From Magnetococcales bacterium (lineage in GTDB: Bacteria > Pseudomonadota > Magnetococcia > Magnetococcales > UBA8363), in the NCBI GenBank assembly GCA_002753515.1, contig PEAK01000009.1:28561-92560 (forward strand): a stretch of 64,000 nt of DNA. The letters are read 5' to 3'. The translations under genes were made by a program, and so were the position numbers. Below the pieces are notes generated by a model. It had not been told where the DNA came from, ran no database searches, and saw only the letters and a program-made list of their open reading frames with translations. Of the stretch, positions 18,189-27,500 are shown in pieces. The stretch's first letter is position 1; each line of letters begins with the position of its first letter.

Positions 18189-19892
18189 TCAAAATGATTC
18201 AAACTCATCATCGGCATGTTTGTCTTGGCCCATCTTGAGATCCACCCCATCCGATTTGGGTGGAGGCAAGGCCACCGCCTTTTTCTTCCCGGCATGAAGA
18301 ACCGGTTTTTTAATATGGGCGACCTGGGTCTTGTGATGAGACTTGGACGGCGTGCCACGCCCCACTATCCTGGACTGATTCCCCAGATTGAAAAAAGCAA
18401 CGGATTGGCCCATCATGTCGGCCTGGGCATTCAGCTCTTCCGCCGTGGCCGCCATTTCCTCTGAAGCACCTGCATTTTGCTGGATCACCTGATCCAATTG
18501 TTGAATCGCCTGGTTAATCTGCGATGCCCCTTGATTCTGTTCCTGGCTTGAAGCGGCAATTTCCTGGATTAGTTCTGCGGTTTTTTGTATGTCAGGGACC
18601 AGTTTGTTGATAATCCCGCCCGCTTTCTCCGCCACGCTGACACTTGAAGCGGACAATTGACTGATCTCGCCCGCAGCCGACTGACTGCGTTCCGCCAGTT
18701 TTCTCACCTCGGCGGCGACCACCGCGAACCCCTTGCCATGCTCCCCCGCACGAGCTGCTTCGATAGCGGCGTTCAAGGCCAACAGATTCGTCTGCCGCGC
18801 AATTTCTTCAATGATTCCGATCTTGGAAGCAATCTCCTTCATGGCCTGTACCGCTTCACCGACAGCCGCGCCCCCTTCCTCCGCATCCTTGGCCGCTTTT
18901 TGTGCAATGGTCTGGGTGGTTGAGGAATTATCGGTGTTCTGCGAAATATTGGACGACATCTCCTCCATGGCCGAAGAGGTTTCCTCAATGGAAGCGGCCT
19001 GTTGCGTAGCCCCCTGAGACAATCCCTGCGCCGCATCGGAAATTTGCGTACTCCCCGAAGAAACCTGCGCCGAAGCCGCGGCGACATCGCCAATCACCTG
19101 CCTGAGCTTGTCCGTCATCTTGTTCATCGCCGCACCCAGGGTTCCCACCTCATCGTGCCGATCAATGGTAACCGATTGCGTCAAATCGCCATTCGCCAAG
19201 GCTTCGGCTAGCCGCACCCCCTCGTTTAATGGAACGGTAATGGAACGGGATATGCTAAATCCCAGCAACAGTCCAAAAACCAGAGCAAATACGGTAAATC
19301 CCACGATCAGATTGCGACTGGCGTGGTACAGCGCCGTGTTGTCGTCCGATACTTGCTTGGCGCGGGCTTCCTTGAAGTGAGATATTTCCTCGACCCGTTT
19401 ATCAACCACATTGAGCTTTTCCCGAGCCTTGCCAAAACTCAACTCGGTAGCTTTTTTGAGAGCATCCGCACCCTCGCCCTGAGCCATTTTGATCACTTCC
19501 TTATGAACCAATTGCCATTCGGCAATCTCCGACTCCAACTTACCCACCAAGTCCTTACCCTTTTCGGTATAAAACTTGGTCTTGGTTTCCGCCATATCTT
19601 TCTGGAGTTCTTGATAGAGTGCAGGTAGCTGACCTAAATATCTCTCTTTCATCTCCTTGGAGGCTGCAAGTAAAAAATTTTTTTCTGCACGGACGATTTT
19701 ATTAATATCAATATAGACCTCCTTGATGATTTTCACCCCTTGCAATTCATACTCATACATTTGCGTGTCGGCCGCATCCAACGCACCCATATTGACGATG
19801 CCAATTCCCCCAACACCTGCCATCAGAGCCAAGATGAATAAAAAGGCAGCAATCAGCTTGGTGCCAATTTTCATATCTTTAATCCACTGCAT
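18189..19892 (-). CDS. Methyl-accepting chemotaxis protein
   Basis: A transmembrane chemoreceptor of 567 residues. The order is TM1 (about 8-30), a helical periplasmic sensor domain of about 150 residues like 4HB_MCP (it contains [15 protein letters not shown]), TM2 ([16 protein letters not shown]), HAMP, and a signalling coiled coil with the hairpin core [20 protein letters not shown] tail of about 60 Lys/His-rich residues ends DDEFESF and has no NWETF-type tether. The ATG at 19892 follows AGAAGAGGG; a TTG farther upstream lies inside the -10 box and is excluded. The ligand cannot be deduced. cheW follows. Confidence 0.93.
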   Translation of the reverse strand: MQWIKDMKIGTKLIAAFLFILALMAGVGGIGIVNMGALDAADTQMYEYELQGVKIIKEVYIDINKIVRAEKNFLLAASKEMKERYLGQLPALYQELQKDMAETKTKFYTEKGKDLVGKLESEIAEWQLVHKEVIKMAQGEGADALKKATELSFGKAREKLNVVDKRVEEISHFKEARAKQVSDDNTALYHASRNLIVGFTVFALVFGLLLGFSISRSITVPLNEGVRLAEALANGDLTQSVTIDRHDEVGTLGAAMNKMTDKLRQVIGDVAAASAQVSSGSTQISDAAQGLSQGATQQAASIEETSSAMEEMSSNISQNTDNSSTTQTIAQKAAKDAEEGGAAVGEAVQAMKEIASKIGIIEEIARQTNLLALNAAIEAARAGEHGKGFAVVAAEVRKLAERSQSAAGEISQLSASSVSVAEKAGGIINKLVPDIQKTAELIQEIAASSQEQNQGASQINQAIQQLDQVIQQNAGASEEMAATAEELNAQADMMGQSVAFFNLGNQSRIVGRGTPSKSHHKTQVAHIKKPVLHAGKKKAVALPPPKSDGVDLKMGQDKHADDEFESF

Positions 19893-19924
19893 CGCCCTCT
19901 TCTCCCACGATTGTTTGTTGAACA

Positions 19925-19953
19925 ATTATACAATCTATTTATCACTCCATCAA
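19925..19953 (-). promoter_or_regulatory. Sigma-70 promoter of the chemoreceptor-cheW operon
   Basis: On the minus strand, TTGATG (19948-19953) is 17 bases from a perfect TATAAT (19925-19930). The start site should be near 19918, leaving about 25 bases of leader before the ATG at 19892. Otherwise the 300-bp gap from 19893 to 20192 holds only the terminator at 20141. Confidence 0.75.
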
Positions 19954-20140
19954 ATCCATTTGGAGCAATCTTGATGAATAACCCGATTCAATGAACACCC
20001 GTACATATCCGTTGAACTCCTACACGATCCAACGGCCCTAAGCAAATCAAATATTTTATTGTTTATGTCAACCAAATCTATCATCCTGAGCTCTACCACG
20101 ATTGTTTGCTTCCGTTTCAGTCGGCCCGGGAAGGATACCA

Positions 20141-20168
20141 ATAAAAAAGCGGCCCCGAAGAGCCGCCT
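20141..20168 (-). terminator. Intrinsic terminator after the sulfur-globule genes
   Basis: Read on the minus strand, a GGCGGC stem pairs with GCCGC around a CTTCGGGG-type loop and is followed by TTTTTTATT. It lies 25 bases past the stop of the 158-residue protein and closes the minus-strand array. Confidence 0.8.
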
Positions 20169-20192
20169 TGAACACCATCCGAAGCAACCGGC

Positions 20193-20669
20193 TTATTTGC
20201 CGGGAGCGGCCTCTGCAGGTGCTGGAGAAGCCGGAGGGGCACCCCAACCCGGGCCACCATAACCACCTCCCGGATAACCACCACCCCAACCCGGACCACC
20301 GTAACCACCTCCCGGATAACCACCACCCCAACCCGGACCACCCCAACCACCACCCGGGTATCCGCCATAGGGACCATAGCCATAGCCGTTGTTCATACCG
20401 TTGTTCCAACCGTTGTTCCAACCGTTGTTCCAACCATTATTACCCGAACCACCGCCATCGCCGCTCATATTGAAACCAAAGCTTCCTGAACCCCGGCCAC
20501 TCCCACTACCATTGCCGTTGCCATTGCCGTTGTTCATCCAATTGTTGCCCCAGTTGCCATTATTATAGCCGGGACCATTACCCCACCAAGCCGATGCCTC
20601 CTTGGCCTGGATCATACCCATGCCACCCAACAAGGCGGCGACTGCCATCGCAGTCAGTGTTTTTTTCAT
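20193..20669 (-). CDS. Sulfur-globule-type Gly/Asn-rich secreted protein 1
   Basis: A 158-residue exported protein. The signal peptide (MKKTLTAMAVAALLGG) ends in ASA, and the mature part begins WWGNGPGYNNG. A Sec signal followed by AWWG and a Gly/Asn/Tyr/Trp-rich body is typical of the SgpA/SgpB envelope proteins that coat periplasmic sulfur globules in purple sulfur bacteria. The body has NNGW repeats, a GSGRGSG box and 14-residue GGPGWGGGYPGGGY repeats, then an Ala/Pro tail. A ribosome site (GGAGA) precedes the ATG. It lies 62 bases after the second such gene and just before a terminator. Function is inferred from composition and context, because low-complexity proteins give weak homology. 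Confidence 0.75.
   Translation of the reverse strand: MKKTLTAMAVAALLGGMGMIQAKEASAWWGNGPGYNNGNWGNNWMNNGNGNGNGSGSGRGSGSFGFNMSGDGGGSGNNGWNNGWNNGWNNGMNNGYGYGPYGGYPGGGWGGPGWGGGYPGGGYGGPGWGGGYPGGGYGGPGWGAPPASPAPAEAAPGK
20241..20366 (-). repeat. 42-bp tandem repeats in the first sulfur-globule-type gene
   Basis: Units start at 20241, 20283 and 20325, exactly 42 bases apart, and encode GGPGWGGGYPGGGY-like 14-residue repeats. Upstream in the same gene, a 12-base unit encodes NNGW four times. Both arrays look prone to slippage. Confidence 0.85.
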
Positions 20670-20731
20670 ACATTTTCTCCATCAGGTTGATTAAAAAACA
20701 AAATTTCGGACAAAAAATCGAACTATCCAAA

Positions 20732-21115
20732 CTACCACCCCCAGCCACCAGGACCTCCCCAGCCGCCAGGACCTCCCCAACCGCCAGGACCCCAACCACC
20801 AGGCCCCCAACCACCGGGTCCCCAACCATTATTGCCCCAGCCATTGTTACCCCAGCCGTTGTTCCACATGTTGTTCCAGCCATCGCGGGTCCAGCCGTCC
20901 ACATCGCCTTCAATTTTAAAATTGAGCCGCCCCGAACCACGACCGCTACCATTATTGTTCCAATTATTGTTATTACCCCAATTATTTCCCCAGTTATTCC
21001 ATCCCGGACCATCGCCCCATCCCGGCCCCCACCAAGCCAGAGAGTCCGCAGGAGCCATTGCCAGAATACCACCGAGCAACGCCAGCAAAGTTACCATATA
21101 ATATTTTTTTCTCAT
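20732..21115 (-). CDS. Sulfur-globule-type Gly/Trp/Asn-rich secreted protein 2
   Basis: A paralogue-like partner of the preceding entry. The ATG at 21115 has GAGGAG at a spacing of 7, giving 127 residues; longer reading frames lack a ribosome site. The signal peptide (MRKKYYMVTLLALLGGIL) is followed by LAWWGPGWGDGPG. The mature body has Asn/Trp runs, then the same GSGRGSG box seen in protein 1 followed by a short FKIEGD-like strand, then repeated GWGPG and GWGGPG units to the C-terminus. The shared box suggests a common structural element rather than chance composition. A coat for stored sulfur is the best guess; a general envelope matrix protein is the alternative. Confidence 0.72.
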   Translation of the reverse strand: MRKKYYMVTLLALLGGILAMAPADSLAWWGPGWGDGPGWNNWGNNWGNNNNWNNNGSGRGSGRLNFKIEGDVDGWTRDGWNNMWNNGWGNNGWGNNGWGPGGWGPGGWGPGGWGGPGGWGGPGGWGW

Positions 21116-21322
21116 AACCATACTCCTCGCCACAAGAAAAGGAAAACCACCACCCTGCGACCTGCCGGAAAAGCAAAGGATCCTCATCCACGGGAAGACC
21201 CCCAGCACGCCTGCGGTGAATAAAACACCGGCGAACCACCCCTGGTCCCCCGGACATGCCAACAACTCAAAATACCCTTGATCTTTCGTAATCAAGAAAT
21301 GCTCTCAGCCAACCCACTCAAC

Positions 21323-21970
21323 CTACGGGTAATTGCCACCCCACGCACGATCATCCCACCGATAAGGCGACCCGTAGTACCGATTTCCTAACGTATCCCA
21401 CGGTCGGTCCATACCATACCCGGGACCATAGCCATTTTGGATACCATAGCGGTTCCCATTCCAGGAACCATCGGGACCCGGTAACAGGGGTGCCCCGTGT
21501 TCCCATGGTGCCACGGCTCCAGCCCCGTAATACCCTTTACTCATCTCCCAGTCCCAATCCGCATAGGGGGAAGAGGAGATCCAAGGGTCATACTCCATCA
21601 GTGGAGAACCCCAATACCCCCCCCACTGGTTCGCCCCCCAAGGGTCATACATGGGAACCGGGGCCCGATAGCGCCGCACGTCACGTGCCCGCCCCTCTCC
21701 CGTACCATACCCGCCTTCCCCCCACCTGGGATCGTATCTTTCACCATGAGCACGGTCCCGATTCCAATCCGTTCCCCTGCCTCCCAAGCGGCCATCACCA
21801 GCATCACGATCCCGATTTGCCGCTGATTGTCCCATCTCGTGGACAAACGAACCCATAAACCTGCCAAACCGCCCCCCCAAATCCTGAAGCTCCCCACCAT
21901 CACCCGCACAGGCCACCCCACTCGCCATCAGTAGCGCCAATCCCGAAAAACCCGTGGACAGTGATCGCAT
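21323..21970 (-). CDS. Secreted Gly/Tyr/Trp/Arg-rich protein, function unknown
   Basis: I do not recognise a family. The ATG at 21970 (after GGTGGGAAG) gives 215 residues with a clear signal peptide ending ACAG. After a short helical stretch (LQDLGGRFGRFMGSFVHEM) the protein is rich in Gly, Asp, Arg, Tyr, Trp and Pro, with patches such as YGSPYRWDDRAWGGNYP at the end. The composition and same-strand position just upstream of the two sulfur-globule-type genes suggest a role in the same envelope structure, which is inference. Confidence 0.65.
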   Translation of the reverse strand: MRSLSTGFSGLALLMASGVACAGDGGELQDLGGRFGRFMGSFVHEMGQSAANRDRDAGDGRLGGRGTDWNRDRAHGERYDPRWGEGGYGTGEGRARDVRRYRAPVPMYDPWGANQWGGYWGSPLMEYDPWISSSPYADWDWEMSKGYYGAGAVAPWEHGAPLLPGPDGSWNGNRYGIQNGYGPGYGMDRPWDTLGNRYYGSPYRWDDRAWGGNYP

Positions 21971-22167
21971 CTTCCCACCCCCAACCACAGTGCGCGGCAA
22001 ACCATTTTCCTGAATCACTACAAGTTATCCAAAACTCGCCCATCGATTATGGCTGTGATCCCTGCCAAAGACCAGGGGATAAATTCTGATTATGTCATTA
22101 TTCTAATATTATTAATTTCTAATATACAGGGTTCCAAGAGGCTTGGCAAGAAAAAATATCCCCCCCT

Positions 22168-22848
22168 CTATTTATTTTCCGTCCCACCCGCAACCGATGC
22201 GGGTTGCACCTTTTTAAATCCTTCCGGCACCTCAAAAAGGGCGGCTGCCTGGGGCTCGATGCGAATATTCTCCAAAGTGACTTCCAACCCATCGACATAA
22301 AGCTCACGGACAGCAATCCTCAAAAGCCTGTCCACCCACATCCGCCCATAAGGCTTGACCCCCCCCTGATCGGAACGCAAGGATATCTCCCAAAGACGCG
22401 TCTCCCGCCCTCCAACACTTTGAACCCCCATCTCACGACAAACAAACCGTCGATCCTTGCGACACGGACTTTCCGGCTCATCCGGAAGCGGAGGACGTGC
22501 AATGTCCAATCCTTCCGACTCCGTGTATTCCTTGGTTGTGGGAGACAGCATCCACATCCGTTTTTCCCGAGGACGGAAAATCATCCACACCGACTGCCCC
22601 ATCCTTTCCCCTTCGGTTCGCACCCCATCGCGACCGACATACATCCGTCCCCTGCTCGTTCCATTGTTATCCTTGGCACCCTTACGCACCACATCAGCGG
22701 AAAATTCCTGAATCGGATCCACCATCGAACTTTTTTTATCCTCAGCACGCACCCATGACGCGCAGCATAAAAAGGCCAGAAGCAAAGCCCCCAGCCTGAC
22801 CACATCCAACCGCAAACCAAACGGCAAAACGTTGTAAAAGAAGGCCAT
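22168..22848 (-). CDS. Secreted DUF4412/LolA-like protein
   Basis: An exported protein of about 226 residues. The ATG at 22848 follows AGGTTGTG; an ATG 18 bases upstream is the alternative. The signal peptide ends near VRA. The core has the pattern of DUF4412-like proteins that share a LolA-type beta fold: RMYVGRDGVRTEG, VWMIFRPREKRMWMLSP, KEYTES, then WVDRLLRIAVRELYVDG and FEVPEGFKKVQP. Such folds bind lipid or hydrophobic ligands in the periplasm; the ligand here is unknown. Unlike its neighbours it is not low-complexity, so it may be the chaperone or carrier of the group. Confidence 0.6.
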   Translation of the reverse strand: MAFFYNVLPFGLRLDVVRLGALLLAFLCCASWVRAEDKKSSMVDPIQEFSADVVRKGAKDNNGTSRGRMYVGRDGVRTEGERMGQSVWMIFRPREKRMWMLSPTTKEYTESEGLDIARPPLPDEPESPCRKDRRFVCREMGVQSVGGRETRLWEISLRSDQGGVKPYGRMWVDRLLRIAVRELYVDGLEVTLENIRIEPQAAALFEVPEGFKKVQPASVAGGTENK

Positions 22849-22954
22849 CACAACCTGCCATGGCATGCATGAATTTCTGAAAGACCAGACCTGACCCGGC
22901 CACTCCTGACGTCAATCATCCGCAACCCAACTCCCAATAAATCCGGTTTCACAC

Positions 22955-23464
22955 TCACCAATCAAAGGGATCTGGATAATAATAAGGAGGCCCCATTCTA
23001 TTGCCCCACCACCCGGGATCCGCATACCTTTCCCCCAACCTGCGCCATCCCCAGCCGGAACTTCGAGACCAAGATCCCACACCGAGAGCATCATAATTAA
23101 AATCGGGCCAACCAAAAGTGTAGGGCATCGATGGCCTCTGGTACATGCCCATGGTACCCCAGCGACCACCATCAACACGTTCCTCATCGCCACGTCCGGT
23201 TTGCTGCCGATCCGCATTCCCTTCAGCAAACTCCGCAGGCACTTCCCCCCACGGACGCCTCTTTTCAGCACCCCCGGACTTGGATTCAGGCAAAGTTGGC
23301 TCGGCACCTACCCCATGATCGCGACGAAACGTCCCTGTGCCGCCATCAGTCCCAGGACGCAGACGGTAATACTCGCTACCCCACGGCAGCTCACCCGCTT
23401 GACCTGTACCAATGGACATCCCAACCAACAACGCAGTCACTGCCACTCGAAGATATGTCGACAT
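22955..23464 (-). CDS. Secreted Gly/Arg/Tyr-rich protein, function unknown
   Basis: I do not recognise a family. The ATG at 23464 gives 169 residues, beginning with a signal peptide (STYLRVAVTALLVGMSIG) cleaved near GQAGE. The middle is charged (Glu, Arg, Asp, Gly), and the C-terminal third is aromatic and Gly-rich, ending PPYYYPDPFDW. The general plan, a charged segment followed by an aromatic tail, resembles the secreted neighbours on both sides. Confidence 0.62.
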   Translation of the reverse strand: MSTYLRVAVTALLVGMSIGTGQAGELPWGSEYYRLRPGTDGGTGTFRRDHGVGAEPTLPESKSGGAEKRRPWGEVPAEFAEGNADRQQTGRGDEERVDGGRWGTMGMYQRPSMPYTFGWPDFNYDALGVGSWSRSSGWGWRRLGERYADPGWWGNRMGPPYYYPDPFDW

Positions 23465-23567
23465 GTCGTCCCAACCCACCGTCGACCCAAAACCAATGCC
23501 TTCATTGTTAAATCACATCCTTGAAGAAAACCGACAGCCCCGACAACTGACAAACATCATACCAAGT

Positions 23568-24500
23568 CTAACGCCACGGGCCACGATAGCCGCCACCATT
23601 GAGTGAAAAATCCTCCGGCCCCAGGTAAGGATCCGTGGGAAATCGGTTCCATCCATCCCGCTCATATCCAGAATCGTACGGGCGCATCCACGTGTTTGGA
23701 GAAGAATTCCATCCTGATCCCCGACTATCGCGATTCACCGCATCATAGCGACTGCCCCAGGAAAATGCCGCACCACCTGTGCTGTTACCACTTCTGGAGG
23801 CATCATACCCCCCGCGCCCGGAATAATCACCAGCCCACCCTCGATCCAAGGCCGGACCTTCGCCATAGCGGTTGGCATAAGGGGGGGCATCTCGGTATCC
23901 GACGGATCCGGAATAATCACCCGGGTAACCCGCTCCGGGGTTCACCCGGTAGCCATTCTCCTGACCATAGCCCCCGAGACCATCACCCCGATTCCCGGCA
24001 TTCAATCCATTCTGGCCAACCGGAGGGAGCCCTGGCCCGACCGGATACGCAGGACGACGCCCTTTGCGCAAATAGTAGGGGTCAATTTCACGCCTGGGGT
24101 CCAAAGTATCCGGATCCACATCCTGCCCAGGTGGAGCAACAGGGGCCATCGCCTCACGCCCAGCATCGTACACCCCCATTTTCGGTGACACATAAGGCGC
24201 GTCAAACACCGGCACCCCGACAGCTCGATCACCGGAATACCGGCCTCCATCCGTACCCGAACGATCTCGAACACCCTCACCTTCATCGCGGAATCCGGGG
24301 GGAGGATCCCAATAACGACCATCCCGACCTTGCGATTCCAAGCCCCGACCCGGGGGCGGCGTCTCCAAACCTCGCGTCGGCAAATCCTTGGCTTGTCCTG
24401 TGCCCGGCTTGCTGTCCTCGCCAAACACCAATCCTGGAATCAAACTTAAAACACCCAGCAGCGAACATCCAATCTTTGCCAAACACGATCGAGGCATCAT
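23568..24500 (-). CDS. Secreted Gly/Tyr/Asp/Arg-rich protein coupled to the RND pump
   Basis: A 310-residue exported protein of no family I recognise. The signal peptide runs to VFGED. The mature part is rich in Gly, Asp, Arg, Pro and Tyr and has no Cys, with recurring GYxxxPGxGYPGDYSG and RDGRY-like patches; it ends NGGGYRGPWR. Its ATG overlaps the stop of the RND gene in an ATGA, so it is translationally coupled to the pump. This is the firmest link between the secreted low-complexity proteins and the transporter. Confidence 0.68.
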   Translation of the reverse strand: MMPRSCLAKIGCSLLGVLSLIPGLVFGEDSKPGTGQAKDLPTRGLETPPPGRGLESQGRDGRYWDPPPGFRDEGEGVRDRSGTDGGRYSGDRAVGVPVFDAPYVSPKMGVYDAGREAMAPVAPPGQDVDPDTLDPRREIDPYYLRKGRRPAYPVGPGLPPVGQNGLNAGNRGDGLGGYGQENGYRVNPGAGYPGDYSGSVGYRDAPPYANRYGEGPALDRGWAGDYSGRGGYDASRSGNSTGGAAFSWGSRYDAVNRDSRGSGWNSSPNTWMRPYDSGYERDGWNRFPTDPYLGPEDFSLNGGGYRGPWR

Positions 24501-27500
24501 AAGTCCCCGTTACCACCTTCATTAAAACTCTTTGGTTTCAAACGAATTCCCCTACGCCCGGCAGTTCCACCCTGACCCTTCTGACCTCGAACCGGGGCGG
24601 AAGTTCCAACACCGGTCACATGTCCCGACTCCGGTTGCACCTCCGCTTTGGGCAACTCTGCGTTCTCCTGAGTGCTGGACACAATCACGGGAGTCACTGG
24701 CACCTCTAAACCCGGCACTTCCTGACGCGAAGAAACCTCACCTTCCCCAGATGCAGCCAACGTTGCTTCACCCTTGTCAGTCTCAGTAACACCCGCAACC
24801 GGTGAAACAACAATCTGGGGATCCACAACCGGAACGGACGCCGCTTCTTCCGAAGGGGTTGTCTTGCCTTTTTTCGCCGACCGGCCTTTATTCGTGGAAG
24901 AACCTCCCAGTCGCAAATCTTCGTCCGATACGGTTTTGCTGGCCACCGTTTTACGCATCTCGTTCTTGACAGCCGTATAGTCCGATTTGTGTGCCCCGTG
25001 CAACTCCACCGGGGCAGCACCGGCATCCGGGTCACAAGCCACACCCCGCAACGGAATCTCGATACCCGATGCACCCATGGCCGCGAGTTCCGCAGGATCA
25101 GGATGCACAAAAGCTTTCTGTGCCGTCACACAACCCAGTGGAATAACCAACAACGTCAACAGCGTCGAGACCAGGGAGCCGAACAGCAATGAAATCGCCA
25201 TCCCCTGAAAGATAAAATCGCCCAGGATGACACTCGACCCGGCCACCAAAGCCAGAGCCGTAATCAGAATGGGACGCGTTCTGGCCTTGCACGACAGGAT
25301 AACCGCATCCCGTACCGAGGCCCCCTTCAGAATCTCTTGCTGGGCAAAGTCGACCAGCAGGATGGAGTTGCGGACAATGATACCCGCCAGGGCGATGAAA
25401 CCAATCATCGACGTTGCCGTAAACTTGGCATTCAGCAACATATGGCCGGGTATGATGCCCAGCAACGTCAGCGGAATCGGTGCCATGATGATAGCCGGCA
25501 AAATAAAGTTGCCGAACTCCCAAACCACCAACATGTAGATCAGGATCAACGCCGCACCGAAAGCCATCCCCATGTCGCGGAAAGTCTCATAGGTGACCGT
25601 CCATTCGCCGGTCCACTCAAAACCCGATTGGCTGTAATTTTCCGGCGGTCCGAGATAATTACCCGACATGTAGACCCCATCCGGCGTCTTGTAGGTTTTA
25701 AGCACCTTTTCCACATCCGACATGGCATAAATCGGCGCATCCAATCGTCCCGTCACCTCCCCGGTCACGAATTCCACCGGACGCAAATCCTTGTGGAAGA
25801 TAACCGGATCCTGCATATCCTTGACAAAGCGACCCAACTCACCCAGCGGCACCGCCGTCCCTTCCGGAGTGGAGATGGGCAGATCACTCAAACTGGAAAT
25901 TTTGGATCTGATTTCCAACGGCACCTGGATGACGATATAGGTGGGCTCCAGGATGCTCCCCCCCTTGACATCACCGAGCTGCGCACCACCCATGGCCATG
26001 CCCAGATTACGGTTGATGGCATCCACGGAGATACCCCGGCGTACCGCCTTCTCGGTATCCACCTCGAAGCGCCAGAATTCAAAAGGTTTTTGGATATAAT
26101 TGTCAGCATCGACAATGTTTGGGGTATTTTCAAAAATTTGTGTCAAATGCTCCGCCACCTGCCGGCGAATCGCCGCAGTCGGACCCGTCACCTCCGCCAC
26201 CACCGATTGCAAAACCGGTGGTCCAGGAGGCATCTCCACAACCTGGATGCGCGCCCCCACCCTCTTGGCATAGGGGGTCAAAATCTCGCGTGCCGCAACA
26301 GCCAAATCATGGCTGGTACGCTTGCGCAGCTTTTTATGCAGAAGCTGCACCTGAATATCCCCCTCCCACGAGTTGCGGCGCAAATAATAGTGCCGCACCA
26401 TGCCATTGAAGTTGAATGGCGATGCCGAGCCAACATACGTTTGCATGGCCGTGATTTCAGGCACCTGTTCCCGCAACATTTCGGTCATACGGTTGGCAAC
26501 GTTGACCGTCCTGGGTAACGCCGTCCCCTCCGGCATATGCAGGACAACGTCAAACTCCGGTTTGTTGTCCAACGGCAGGATTTTCACCGTGACCGCCGTG
26601 GTATAAAACAACAGCATTGAGGCAAAAAATCCCGCCACCAACAAACCCAGAAAGGCAAAACCTTTAAACCGGCTATCCAGCAAACCAGGGATAACCCAAC
26701 GAAAGAACCGTTCCAGACGTTCCGTGGAACGATGCTCCTTTTCCGAATGCATATGCAGCGAACGCATGCTGGGTTTGATCAATTGCGCCAGCCATGGGGT
26801 GAAAATAAATGCGGCGAACAAGGAAAACAGCATTGCCACCGAACCCAGGGCCGGAATCGGCAACATGTAGGGCCCCATCATACCCCGGACAAATCCCATG
26901 GGCAGCAGGGCGGCAATCACGGTGAACGTTGCCAAAATGGTCGGGTTTCCCACCTCGCGCACAGCATCGATGGAAATCAAATGGCAACACCTGTCTTCCA
27001 AGAGCCAGCGCCGGTAGATGTTTTCCACCACCACGATGGCATCGTCCACCAGAATACCAATAGAAAAAATAAGGGCGAACAAGGAGACACGGTCAATCGT
27101 GTAGCCCATGATCAAGGCCGCGAAGACCGTCATCAAAATCACCACCGGGATCACCACCAATGTCACCACCGCCGGCTTGAATCCCAAGGAATACCAAACC
27201 AACAAGGTCACCGCGATGGTGGCAATGAACAGTTTAAACAACAACTCGTTCACCTTTTCGTTCGCCGTTTCCCCATAATTGCGCGTGACCGATACATGGA
27301 CATTCTTGGGGATCAAATGGCCCTTCAACTCCGCCACCTTCGCCAACACCCCATTGGCCACCGTGACACCATTGGAACCCTTTTTCTTGGCAATGGCCAA
27401 TGTCACTGCCGGTACACCGTTGGCCGGAGGGGTGTCACCCTGATAAGCGGGACCCGTGGTATAGGTGACCACCTGGCGGGTCTCCTCAGGACCGGCGAAT

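Noticed and set aside
18189..19925. TTG start giving 11 extra residues on the chemoreceptor
   Set aside because: The TTG lies inside the TATAAT box of the predicted promoter; the ATG at 19892 has a good ribosome site.
22912..23307. Minus-strand 131-codon frame inside the 169-residue secreted gene
   Set aside because: Out of frame with a gene that has a signal peptide and ribosome site; no signal or motif of its own.
25337..26518. Plus-strand frame of 393 codons over the RND gene
   Set aside because: Antisense shadow, Arg/His-rich, no ribosome site; the RND frame is certain.
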